Origin: Clostridia bacterium
Lineage (GTDB): Bacteria > Bacillota > Clostridia > Christensenellales > Borkfalkiaceae
Length of the DNA: 11,341 bases
Direction of reading: 5' to 3'
Assembly: GCA_029054485.1 (NCBI GenBank)
Contig: JAIDFD010000104.1
Location: 1-11,341, forward strand
Shown: positions 1 to 7,092 of the stretch, piece after piece
Layout of the letters: the number at the start of each line of letters is the position of its first letter
Numbering within the stretch: the first letter of the stretch is position 1
Translations under genes and position numbers: made by a program
The notes under the pieces: generated by a model
What the model was told of the DNA's origin: nothing
The model's input: only the letters and a program-made list of their open reading frames with translations
Databases searched by the model: none

Positions 1-32
1 GCTTTTGCAATCCGTAAAAAAGTGCAAAAATT

Positions 33-50
33 ACCTTAAATATTTAAGGT
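33..50. promoter_or_regulatory. 18-bp perfect palindrome, candidate operator of the hydrogenase gene
   Basis: ACCTTAAATATTTAAGGT reads identically on both strands. It ends 7 nt before the -35 box of the hydrogenase promoter, so its centre lies near -51 relative to the predicted start site. That position suits an activator, or a repressor that blocks polymerase. The half-site ACCTTAAAT does not match the Rex (TTGTGA/TTGTTA) or FNR (TTGAT) half-sites. It has no loop and no following T run, so it is unlikely to be a terminator of an upstream gene. The regulator is unknown. Confidence 0.45.
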
Positions 51-57
51 TAAACTA

Positions 58-86
58 TTGAAAAATCGGCGTATATATGTTATTAT
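58..86 (+). promoter_or_regulatory. Sigma-A-type promoter of the hydrogenase gene
   Basis: The -35 box TTGAAA (58-63) is separated by exactly 17 bp from the -10 box TATTAT (81-86), which is preceded by an extended-10 TGn (78-80). Transcription would start near 93 and give a leader of about 22 nt containing the GGAGA ribosome site at 106-110. The promoter overlaps the in-frame TTG at 58, which argues against that codon as the start. Confidence 0.7.
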
Positions 87-114
87 TTTATCGATTAAAC
101 AATTTGGAGAAAAT

Positions 115-1629
115 ATGAAAAGTCAAAGCGTAGTAACAGACCTCAGAAGAAAGGTCTTTACCGAAGTTGCAAGGGTCGCATACGAATCGAACGATGTATC
201 AAGCGATTTAGAGGAAATTCCCTTTTTGATAACTCCGTCCGAGGTGCCCAAGTACCGTGAAAATATTTACCGCGAAAGGCAGATAGCGTCCGAAAGGGTG
301 CGCCTTGCGATGGGGCTTTCGCTTCGCCCCGCAAATAAACCCGTACATATCACTTCGGGCGTGGACAAGAGCACGATTGCCGAAAAATATTACGAACCGC
401 CTCTTATGCAGGTTATTCCCTCCGCGTGCGACAAGTGTCCCGACAACGAGTTTTATGTGACCGACCAGTGCCGCAACTGCGTGGCCCACTCGTGTATAAA
501 AGCCTGCCCCAAGGGTGCGGTTTCAACCGTGGACGGCAGGTCGTATATAGACCAGTCAAAGTGTATAAGGTGCGGCAAGTGTAAAGCCGCCTGCCCATAC
601 GATGCAATCGCCCACCACAAGCGCCCCTGCGCAACGGCGTGCGGCGTAAAGGCGATTTCTTCCGATGAGTACGGCAGGGCGCATATTAATAATGACATTT
701 GCGTTGCGTGCGGTCAGTGTATGTCTGCCTGTCCGTTCGGCGCGATTGCAGACAAGTCGCAGATATTCCAGCTTATTCAGGCTATCAAAAAGGGCGATGA
801 GGTCGTAGCCGCGCTTGCACCCGCGGTAGTGGGACAGTTCGGCACGGACGTCACTTTCGGAAAATTCAAATCAGCGCTTTTGGCGCTCGGCTTTAAGGAC
901 GTTTACGAGGTTGCGGTCGGCGCGGACGTGGGCTGTATCGCCGAGGCGCACCATTACGTCAACGAAGTAACGTCTGGCAAACTGCCCTTTTTGTTTACAA
1001 GCTGTTGCCCCGCGTGGGCGGTGCTTGTCAAAAAGCAGTTCCCCGACCTCGCTTCCGAGGTTTCTCAGGAGCTTACTCCTATGGTCGCGACCGCGCGTTC
1101 GATAAAGGTCAAGCGCCCCAACGCGAGGGTTGTGTTTATAGGACCTTGCGCGGCAAAAAAGCTTGAAGCTTCCAGAAGAACGGTGAGAAGCTACGTTGAC
1201 TTTGTAATAACCTTTGAAGAGCTTGCTGGAATGTTCGATGCCAAGAATATAAAAATTTCGGAAATGGAAGATTTGCCCGTATCCTTAAAAGCTACGGGCG
1301 CGGGCAGGGGTTACGCTTGCTCGGGCGGCGTTGCAAGCGCAATAGAAAAATGTATTAAGGAATACTACCCCGCCGCGGAAGTTAAAATCCAGCATGCGGA
1401 AGGGCTTGCCGAGTGTAAAAAAATGCTGTTCCTGGCAAAGAGCGGAAAGCTCAACGGCTATATGATAGAGGGAATGGGCTGTCCCGGAGGTTGCGTTGCG
1501 GGCGTGGGCACTATAATTCCCCCCGAGCGCGCAAAGGCGGCGGTCGAGCAAATAGTCAAATCGAGCGAGGTTTCCATTCCTTCAAAGGATATGGAAGATT
1601 TAGCGGAAGAACTGACGAGTATGGATTAA
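115..1629 (+). CDS. Monomeric [FeFe] hydrogenase, group B
   Basis: A 504-aa cytoplasmic iron-sulfur hydrogenase that would interconvert protons and H2 with reduced ferredoxin as likely partner. The H-cluster signatures are TSCCPAW (residues 295-301), IGPCAAKK (342-349) and MGCPGGC (454-460). C297, C345, C456 and C460 are the expected cluster ligands and C298 the proton-relay cysteine. The TSCCPAW and GPC forms are those of group B rather than group A enzymes. Before the H domain lie 16 cysteines (C105-C206), including two clear CxxCxxCxxxCP ferredoxin motifs at 150-161 and 196-207, enough for four [4Fe-4S] clusters. I chose ATG 115 because it has GGAGA 5 nt or less upstream; the longer reading from TTG 58 would start inside the promoter. 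The third signature is slightly unusual (GMGC, then AGVG, where EGMACPGGC with following glycines is usual). The physiological role of group B enzymes is poorly defined. No maturation genes (hydE, hydF, hydG) are in the window. Confidence 0.93.
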   Translation: MKSQSVVTDLRRKVFTEVARVAYESNDVSSDLEEIPFLITPSEVPKYRENIYRERQIASERVRLAMGLSLRPANKPVHITSGVDKSTIAEKYYEPPLMQVIPSACDKCPDNEFYVTDQCRNCVAHSCIKACPKGAVSTVDGRSYIDQSKCIRCGKCKAACPYDAIAHHKRPCATACGVKAISSDEYGRAHINNDICVACGQCMSACPFGAIADKSQIFQLIQAIKKGDEVVAALAPAVVGQFGTDVTFGKFKSALLALGFKDVYEVAVGADVGCIAEAHHYVNEVTSGKLPFLFTSCCPAWAVLVKKQFPDLASEVSQELTPMVATARSIKVKRPNARVVFIGPCAAKKLEASRRTVRSYVDFVITFEELAGMFDAKNIKISEMEDLPVSLKATGAGRGYACSGGVASAIEKCIKEYYPAAEVKIQHAEGLAECKKMLFLAKSGKLNGYMIEGMGCPGGCVAGVGTIIPPERAKAAVEQIVKSSEVSIPSKDMEDLAEELTSMD

Positions 1630-1634
1630 TCGAT

Positions 1635-1664
1635 AAGCCCCGCGCGTTTGCCGCGCGGGGCTTT
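1635..1664 (+). terminator. GC-rich hairpin after the hydrogenase gene
   Basis: GCCCCGCGCG (1637-1646) pairs perfectly with CGCGCGGGGC (1652-1661) around a 5-nt loop, and AA/TT extends the stem. It starts 5 nt after the stop codon. Only three T residues follow before an A run, so termination may be partial or may rely on the very stable stem. Confidence 0.65.
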
Positions 1665-1690
1665 AAAAAATAAAAATTTGTCAATATAAT
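1662..1690 (+). promoter_or_regulatory. Promoter of the TrxR-like gene, probably giving a leaderless mRNA
   Basis: A perfect -10 box TATAAT (1685-1690) lies 17 bp after TTTAAA (1662-1667, 4 of 6 matches to the -35 consensus). The ATG at 1696 is the sixth base after the -10 box, where transcription itself should begin. No G-containing ribosome site lies between 1681 and 1695. The -35 box overlaps the T run of the preceding hairpin. Confidence 0.55.
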
Positions 1691-1695
1691 AAATT

Positions 1696-2547
1696 ATGTA
1701 CGATGTAGCTATTATAGGCAGCGGACCCGCAGGGATTTCCGCGGCAATAAACTTAAAAATTTTAAATAAAAATTTCATATGGCTGTCAAGCCGCGCCGTA
1801 TCCAAAAAAGTCGGGCAGGCACCGCTGATTAAAAATTATCCCGGACTTCCGGACGTAACGGGCGGCGAGCTTGCCTGGACTTTTAAAAACCATATCGAGC
1901 GTATGAACATAAAGCTCGAAGAAAAGGTTGTAACCGGCGTGTACGATACGGGCGGCAAATTCACCCTTTTGGCGGGCGAGGAGCAGTACGAGTCAAAAAC
2001 GGTAATTATCTGCTCCGGCACGGAAACGGTGAAATCGCTTGAAGGGGAAGAAAGCTTTGTCGGGCGGGGCGTAAGCTACTGCGCAACCTGCGACGGCTTT
2101 TTATACAGGGATAAGACAATCGCGGTTTTATGCACCGATAAAAAGTTTGAACACGAGGTTGAGTTTTTAGCCGGCCTTTCAAAAAAAGCGTACGTCTTTC
2201 CTATGTATCAGGGCTATGATATTAAGTCTGAAAAAGCCGAAATTCTTTTGAAAAACCCCGTAAAAATCACTGGCGGGCAAAAGATAGAAAAAGTGCATTT
2301 CAAGGGCGGCGAAGTCGCCGTAGACGGGCTGTTTATTTTAAAGGGCGTTATCTCGCCGTCGACCCTCGTTCACGGACTGGAAGCCGAGGGCGGAATTATC
2401 AAGGTCAAGCGTGATTTATCGACCAATATTGCGGGTATTTTTGCCGCAGGCGACTGCACGGGCGCACCCTACCAGTATGCAAAGGCTGTGGGCGAGGGCA
2501 ACGTTGCAGCACATTCCGCGGTTGAGTACCTTGCACAAAACAAATAA
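1696..2547 (+). CDS. Thioredoxin reductase-like flavoprotein, probably ferredoxin-dependent (FFTR-type)
   Basis: A 283-aa FAD-binding disulfide reductase related to TrxB and expected to reduce thioredoxin in the cytoplasm. Visible signatures are the N-terminal FAD dinucleotide fold GSGPAG (8-13), the redox pair CATC (C129, C132) followed by DG, and the C-terminal FAD motif GIFAAGDC (247-254). The NADPH domain is eroded. Where TrxB has GGGDSA, this protein has LCTDKK (145-150), and the HRRxxxR phosphate-binding motif is replaced by AYVFPMYQGYD (165-175). The protein is also 20-30 residues shorter than typical NADPH-TrxR. These losses match the pyridine-nucleotide-independent ferredoxin-dependent flavin thioredoxin reductases known from Clostridium. 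It lies 66 nt after a ferredoxin-linked hydrogenase, which fits ferredoxin as donor. Its N-terminus (MYDVAIIG) matches family starts, so ATG 1696 is probably right although it lacks a ribosome site. Ferredoxin as donor is inference; another flavin reductase role is possible. Confidence 0.85.
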   Translation: MYDVAIIGSGPAGISAAINLKILNKNFIWLSSRAVSKKVGQAPLIKNYPGLPDVTGGELAWTFKNHIERMNIKLEEKVVTGVYDTGGKFTLLAGEEQYESKTVIICSGTETVKSLEGEESFVGRGVSYCATCDGFLYRDKTIAVLCTDKKFEHEVEFLAGLSKKAYVFPMYQGYDIKSEKAEILLKNPVKITGGQKIEKVHFKGGEVAVDGLFILKGVISPSTLVHGLEAEGGIIKVKRDLSTNIAGIFAAGDCTGAPYQYAKAVGEGNVAAHSAVEYLAQNK

Positions 2548-2553
2548 CTTCAG

Positions 2554-2595
2554 GGGCGGGTTTTTTCGTGTTTTGTCGAAAAAACCCGCCCTTTT
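2554..2595 (+). terminator. Intrinsic terminator after the TrxR-like gene
   Basis: A perfect 15-bp stem, GGGCGGGTTTTTTCG (2554-2568) with CGAAAAAACCCGCCC (2577-2591), encloses an 8-nt loop and is followed by TTTT (2592-2595). It starts 7 nt after the stop codon and isolates the redox genes from the prmA operon. Confidence 0.85.
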
Positions 2596-2614
2596 AAGCC
2601 CGAGCCGAAATCAG

Positions 2615-2644
2615 TTGCGTTTATCGCGCTTAATGTGATAAAAT
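2615..2644 (+). promoter_or_regulatory. Promoter of the prmA operon, possibly giving a leaderless mRNA
   Basis: TTGCGT (2615-2620) and TAAAAT (2639-2644) are 18 bp apart, with an extended-10 TG at 2636-2637. The prmA ATG at 2651 is the seventh base after the -10 box, the expected start site, and the only purine patch between them (AGG at 2647-2649) is too close to act as a normal ribosome site. Confidence 0.5.
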
Positions 2645-2650
2645 ACAGGT

Positions 2651-3589
2651 ATGAAATTTACCGAACTTACAATACATACCACAAGCGACGGAAGCGAGCT
2701 TGTCGCAGACGTGCTGTGGCGCTATACAAATTACGGCGTGGCAATTTCGGACGTTAAAGACGTAATCGCTTTGCAGAGCAACAAATCTATGTACTGGGAT
2801 TACATTGACGAAAGTCTGAAAGAGGGCGGCGACGTTCTCGTCAAAGCGTTTATCGCTCTGGATGAAACCGAAAAAACCTTGCCCCTTATCCGTGAGGATT
2901 TGGAAGAGCTGATAAAAAACGGCGGAAGCTTTATCAACTTCGGCACCTTTGAAACAACGAGCCGTATAGTCGAGGGCGATGACTGGCTTGAAATCTGGCG
3001 CAAGCATTTCCGCCCCTTACATATAGGCGAAAAAATCGTGGTCTGCCCCGAGTGGATAGAGTACGAAAAAGCAGACGGCGAACAGGTCGTCAAATTAGAT
3101 TCCAATATGGCTTTCGGCACCGGCGAACATGAAACGACTTCTATGTGCTTAAAGCTTTTGCAGGAATATCTGACGCAAAATTCGGTCTGTATAGACGTTG
3201 GTTGCGGCAGCGGAATTTTGGGAATTTCCGCTATTAAACTGGGCGCAAAATTTGCGTACCTTACCGATATAGACGACATTGCGGTAAAGAGCGCAACCCA
3301 CAACGCGCAGATAAACGGCGTAGAGAATAGCGTTCGCGTGGCGCACGCCGACCTTTTGGACGACGCGCAAATTAAGGGTGATATAATGCTCGCAAACATC
3401 ACGGCGGAAATTCTTTGCCGCCTTGCGCCGTCTATACCCAAAAACTTAAACAAGGGCGGCGTGCTTATTTTAAGCGGAATTATTGAACCCCGCCTTGAAA
3501 GCGTGTTAAAGGCTTTTTGTGCGCAGGGACTAACTTTGGACAAACAGATGCACGAGGGCGAGTGGTTTGCCCTGTCTTTTAAACTATGA
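2651..3589 (+). CDS. prmA: Ribosomal protein L11 methyltransferase
   Basis: A 312-aa SAM-dependent methyltransferase expected to methylate ribosomal protein L11 on lysines and its N-terminus. The N-terminal substrate-recognition domain occupies about residues 1-110. The linker carries the family's conserved tryptophans (DWLEIWRKHF, 111-120). The catalytic domain starts with MAFGTGEHETT (153-163), followed by the SAM-binding DVGCGSGIL (182-190) and the LANI motif (247-250). Length is normal for the family. One detail differs from the usual GTGTHxTT: the third position is Glu (GTGEH). It opens an operon, overlaps rsmE by 4 nt (ATGA) and shares its order with the common Clostridia cluster prmA-rsmE-mtaB, although dnaJ, the usual upstream neighbour, is replaced here by the TrxR-like gene. 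Confidence 0.95.
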   Translation: MKFTELTIHTTSDGSELVADVLWRYTNYGVAISDVKDVIALQSNKSMYWDYIDESLKEGGDVLVKAFIALDETEKTLPLIREDLEELIKNGGSFINFGTFETTSRIVEGDDWLEIWRKHFRPLHIGEKIVVCPEWIEYEKADGEQVVKLDSNMAFGTGEHETTSMCLKLLQEYLTQNSVCIDVGCGSGILGISAIKLGAKFAYLTDIDDIAVKSATHNAQINGVENSVRVAHADLLDDAQIKGDIMLANITAEILCRLAPSIPKNLNKGGVLILSGIIEPRLESVLKAFCAQGLTLDKQMHEGEWFALSFKL

Positions 3590-4308
3590 GCGGACGCAGA
3601 AGATTTTTTACCGAAATACAAGAGGGAAGCACCGAAGCCGAAATTTCGGGCGAGGAGTTTATCCACGCAAAGACCGTACAGCGCGTGGAAGAGGGCAGTG
3701 AAATTACCCTGCTCGATGGAAGCGGAAAAGAATACGCCGCGATAGTCACCAAGGTTTCAAAACACAGTCTTACAGCCCATATTACGGGCGAGAGAGAGGG
3801 CGACAAAGAGCCCGAGACTTTTATGTACCTTTTGTGCGGCGCTCTCAAAGGCGACAAAACCGAACTGGTCGTGCAAAAGGCAACCGAGCTTGGCGCGGGC
3901 AAAATAGGCGTTTTTTCGTCCGAATATTGCTCGGCTTATATGAACGAAAACAAGCTTGAACGACTTAACAAAGTCGCGCGCGAGGCTGCTAAGCAGTGTA
4001 TGCGCTCGCGTGCGCCCGAGGTCGTCTACTTTGATAATTTCGCTTCCGCGCTTGAAAGTGCGAATACTTGCGAAAATAAAATTTTTGCCTGCGAATTTGC
4101 AAAAAAGTCGGATATAAATCTTTCAAAAATTAACGGCTCGACTGCAATCGTTGTGGGTAGTGAGGGCGGGTTTTCCGAAAAGGAAGCCGCCGCCGCGCAA
4201 AGTGCGGGGTTTTCGCAGATAACTTTGGGTAAGCGCATACTCCGCGCCGAAACCGCCGCAATCGCTCTTTTATCGCTGGTTGCGTTCGGTTTGGGTGAGC
4301 TTAAATGA
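3586..4308 (+). CDS. rsmE: 16S rRNA (uracil(1498)-N(3))-methyltransferase
   Basis: A 240-aa SPOUT-class methyltransferase that makes m3U1498 in helix 44 of 16S rRNA. The N-terminal PUA-like domain spans about residues 1-70. The SPOUT domain shows the family motifs LKGDKTELVVQKATELG (87-103), REAAKQCMR (132-140), VGSEGGFSEKE (190-200) and the knot element LGKRILRAETA (214-224). The usual GPEGG is GSEGG here. It begins on an ATGA that overlaps the prmA stop, has no strong ribosome site of its own and is therefore probably translationally coupled to prmA. It overlaps mtaB by 4 nt in the same way. Confidence 0.95.
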   Translation: MSGRRRFFTEIQEGSTEAEISGEEFIHAKTVQRVEEGSEITLLDGSGKEYAAIVTKVSKHSLTAHITGEREGDKEPETFMYLLCGALKGDKTELVVQKATELGAGKIGVFSSEYCSAYMNENKLERLNKVAREAAKQCMRSRAPEVVYFDNFASALESANTCENKIFACEFAKKSDINLSKINGSTAIVVGSEGGFSEKEAAAAQSAGFSQITLGKRILRAETAAIALLSLVAFGLGELK

Positions 4309-5519
4309 AAGCGGTAGTTTTTACGCTCGGCTGTAAGGTCAACGAGGTCGAGTCCGCGTCCATAATGTCCGCGCTCGAAGGGTTGGGCTGGGAAGTGAGC
4401 GAAAAGCTGGGCTATGCCGAGGCTTACGTTTTAAATACCTGCGCCGTCACGCGCGAGGCGGAAAAAAAGAGCCGTCAGCTTATAGCAAGGGTAAAGAAAT
4501 TCAACTCGGATGCAAAAATTTTCGTCTGCGGCTGTGCGTCCGAAAAATCCGCGCATAGCTTTGAAGAGCGCGGCGTGACCTTTGTCTGCGGCGCGAGAAA
4601 AAAAGAGCAGGTGGTTGAAGAGTTTTGCCGTCTTTACGGCGGCACGGTGAAAGGTTTGCCCTACCCTAAGCAGGTAAAAAGCCGTGCATTCATCAAAATT
4701 CAGGACGGCTGTAATAACTTTTGTTCCTACTGCATAATACCTTACCTTCGCGGCAGAGAAACCTCGCGCGAGGTGGAAGATATAATTAAAGAGGTAAAAA
4801 CCGTTTCAAGCCCCGAAATCGTCTTGAACGGAATAAACATTTCCGCTTACGAGGGCGGACTTTCAAGACTTATCCGCGCTTTAAGCGGCGTGGATAAAAG
4901 AATACGCTTAGGTTCGTTGGAGTGTTCGGCGGTCACGGAAGAGTTGCTTGAAGCGCTCAAAGGTTTAAAGGACTTTGCGCCCCAGTTTCACCTTTCCTTG
5001 CAGAGCGGAAGCGATGCGGTTTTAAAGTCGATGAACAGGCACTACACCCGCGCGGAATATCTGGATAAATGCGCGATGATTTACTCGGCTTTTCCGTCTG
5101 CGGCAATTACAACGGATATAATAGCTGGGTTTGCAGGCGAAACGGAAGAGGACTTTGAAAAAAGCCTCTCTATTATAGAAGAGGCGGGGTTTGCCCGCGT
5201 TCACGCGTTTGCGTATTCTCCGCGCGAGGGTACGGTTGCGTTTAAAATGAAAGACGTTCCGCCCGAAGTCAAGTCGAAAAGATTGCATATGCTTCTTGCG
5301 GCGGGAAAAGCGGCGGCAGAAAAATTTGCACAAAAGTTTTTAGGAAGCGTGCAGGAAATAATCGCCGAAGAATACTCGGACGGATACACCTGCGGCTATA
5401 CGGGAAACTATATACGCGTTTACGTCAAGGGCAGACTTTGCGCGGGCGAAAAGTACGGTGTGGGATTGACCGGATTATTCAAGGACGGAGTTTTGGCAGA
5501 AATAAATGGGAAAGAGTAA
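4305..5519 (+). CDS. mtaB: tRNA (t6A37) methylthiotransferase MtaB
   Basis: A 404-aa radical-SAM enzyme that converts t6A37 to 2-methylthio-t6A37 in ANN-decoding tRNAs. The N-terminal MTTase domain supplies three cysteines for the auxiliary [4Fe-4S] cluster: C10 (TLGCKVNEVE), C46 (LNTCAVT) and C77 (VCGCAS). The radical-SAM motif CNNFCSYC gives C136, C140 and C143, preceded by IKIQDG and followed by IIPYLRGRETSR, typical of MtaB/MiaB. The last 60 or so residues look like a short TRAM-type RNA-binding domain. Length is slightly below that of many homologues but no domain is missing. It overlaps rsmE by 4 nt and the protease gene by 14 nt. MtaB is preferred over MiaB or RimO because of the NEVE motif and the operon context. 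Confidence 0.94.
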   Translation: MKAVVFTLGCKVNEVESASIMSALEGLGWEVSEKLGYAEAYVLNTCAVTREAEKKSRQLIARVKKFNSDAKIFVCGCASEKSAHSFEERGVTFVCGARKKEQVVEEFCRLYGGTVKGLPYPKQVKSRAFIKIQDGCNNFCSYCIIPYLRGRETSREVEDIIKEVKTVSSPEIVLNGINISAYEGGLSRLIRALSGVDKRIRLGSLECSAVTEELLEALKGLKDFAPQFHLSLQSGSDAVLKSMNRHYTRAEYLDKCAMIYSAFPSAAITTDIIAGFAGETEEDFEKSLSIIEEAGFARVHAFAYSPREGTVAFKMKDVPPEVKSKRLHMLLAAGKAAAEKFAQKFLGSVQEIIAEEYSDGYTCGYTGNYIRVYVKGRLCAGEKYGVGLTGLFKDGVLAEINGKE

Positions 5520-7092
5520 AAGCGCGGTATTGCGTGCCAAAATTATATACTTTTTCAAAGAAACTTTCCGTGCCCGCTCTAAGGCGGAGTACAGGGAGAT
5601 TTTTTCGCGCGGACTGGGCGAAGATACCGCTGGCGTAAGCGGTGCTTTCCCTTGGCTGTACGTCCGCGCCTTTTTTGCTCTGTTAATACTGTTCACCGTA
5701 AATACCTTGATTTTGAGACTGACCGAAAACGAGCTTTACATTCCGTCGGTCACTTTTTTGGGAGGCATAACTTTTACGGTGCCTTTCGTAATTCTTTTAT
5801 ACGAGCTTTACCCCAAGCGAGATATCAGTCTGTTTCTGATTATCGCACTGCTTGTCGGCGGCGGCACCGTTTCGGGCTTGATTTCGCAGATTGTCTACGG
5901 GCTTCTTCCGGTAAAAAACCAGTGGCTTTTCGCAGTGGAAGCCGGCGTTGTGGAAGAGCTTGCAAAGGCTGTTCCCGCAATAGTTATCATTGCGATTTTC
6001 AAGCAAAAAAACCCTTACGCATGCTTTTTGATTGCGGCAACGGTGGGAGCGGGCTTTTCGGTCATAGAGGATATGGGCTATATCTTCTATTACTCTGATA
6101 AATACCTCGCGTTTTACAGCAGTGATATTCAGGCTACCGTTGCGCTTTTTGTTGACAGGGGCTTTTCGTCTTTCTGCACGCACATTCTGTGGACGGGCGC
6201 AATCGGCTGGGCGTACTGCTATATCAAAAATCCCTTCCGCTCGTTCAGCTTTTTCTTTATGATTGCGATAAGCGTGGGTCTGCACGTTTGCTGGGATTTG
6301 CCAATCGATGGTTGGTGGCAGGTGCTGGATATAACCGCGTGCGTTATCGTTGCGGCGAGCATATCTATAACAATCGTGCATCTTTCGCGCGTAAAGACGC
6401 TTTCCGCCGAAATGGATTTGACCGCTTTCAATGAAGATATTATACGCGAAGCAAAGGCAATGGGACAGCGTATGCGCTTTACCAATGCCGCAAATTTAAC
6501 CTTTTGTCTTGCGGCAACCTTTCTTTCTGTACTCGCGTTACTCTTTTGCGCAATGCCGATAGGAATGGATTATAAGCAGGAGAATTTTACAAAGCAGGAG
6601 TTTATCGACTTTTTGCAGGGCGGAAAGCTTTTCAAAGTCAACGAAAACCGACTGTACAACCCCAACGTAAAAAATTACGAAGAGCGGTATGAGGTCGGCG
6701 ACGATGATGAGCTTATTTTGACATATGCAATCCAAATGCAGAAGAGCGGTGCATACGACTACTATTACGGCTATTCGTTTGATAAGGATATAACGCTGGA
6801 TAACATTTGGGTAAACTCTGATATGGACGGCTTAAAGCTTCACCCGCTCAATTACTACGAGTTTGGCAACGACAAAATTGGAGTTTTCGATATATACGGT
6901 GAGGATATACTTTTCTACAACTACAACTCTTCAACCGATACGGTGACTGCCGTTACCACCGCGGAAGAGTTCGAGGGATACGATGCGCTGGTCGCAATCT
7001 GCGCCGCAGGCTGTGCCGTAACGGTGGGATGCACTATAATTTTAATATCGCTCAGAATAAAAATCAGGAGATTGAAAGATGAAAGACTGTAA
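5506..7092 (+). CDS. PrsW-family intramembrane protease with extra extracytoplasmic domain
   Basis: A 528-aa polytopic membrane protein. The core (residues about 50-295) has around eight predicted membrane segments and the PrsW (peptidase M82) signatures: VVEELAKA (E150, E151, K154), GFSVIEDMGY (E188), a conserved histidine in CTHILW (H226) and GLHVCWD (H260, D264). PrsW cleaves membrane-bound anti-sigma factors in B. subtilis; the substrate here is unknown. After a cytoplasmic loop (about 296-328) come two more membrane segments (about 330-351 and 493-516) that enclose a polar, tyrosine- and aspartate-rich domain of about 140 residues, predicted to lie outside the membrane and not recognised by me. 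Its total length far exceeds the roughly 220 residues of classical PrsW. The gene starts 14 nt inside mtaB with only a weak ribosome site, so coupled translation is likely. It interrupts an otherwise familiar mtaB-hit order. No anti-sigma/sigma pair is in the window. Confidence 0.82.
   Translation: MGKSKSAVLRAKIIYFFKETFRARSKAEYREIFSRGLGEDTAGVSGAFPWLYVRAFFALLILFTVNTLILRLTENELYIPSVTFLGGITFTVPFVILLYELYPKRDISLFLIIALLVGGGTVSGLISQIVYGLLPVKNQWLFAVEAGVVEELAKAVPAIVIIAIFKQKNPYACFLIAATVGAGFSVIEDMGYIFYYSDKYLAFYSSDIQATVALFVDRGFSSFCTHILWTGAIGWAYCYIKNPFRSFSFFFMIAISVGLHVCWDLPIDGWWQVLDITACVIVAASISITIVHLSRVKTLSAEMDLTAFNEDIIREAKAMGQRMRFTNAANLTFCLAATFLSVLALLFCAMPIGMDYKQENFTKQEFIDFLQGGKLFKVNENRLYNPNVKNYEERYEVGDDDELILTYAIQMQKSGAYDYYYGYSFDKDITLDNIWVNSDMDGLKLHPLNYYEFGNDKIGVFDIYGEDILFYNYNSSTDTVTAVTTAEEFEGYDALVAICAAGCAVTVGCTIILISLRIKIRRLKDERL

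Noticed and set aside
33..50. Palindrome as a Rex or FNR site, or as a terminator
   Set aside because: The half-site ACCTTAAAT does not match TTGTGA/TTGTTA or TTGAT, and there is neither a loop nor a following T run.
58..114. N-terminal extension of the hydrogenase from a TTG codon
   Set aside because: The TTG is part of a well-formed -35 box, there is no ribosome site before it, and the extra 19 residues do not resemble the family. ATG 115 has GGAGA.
2411..2638. 75-codon + strand frame overlapping the end of the TrxR-like gene
   Set aside because: It runs through the terminator hairpin and has no plausible ribosome site or motif.
2800..3666. 288-codon frame on the - strand opposite prmA
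   Set aside because: It covers the conserved methyltransferase gene in antisense and reads as low-complexity Ser/Arg/Ile sequence without motifs.
5164..5185. GCCTCT/AGAGGC inverted repeat inside mtaB
   Set aside because: The stem is only 6 bp with a 10-nt loop, lies within conserved coding sequence and has no T run after it.
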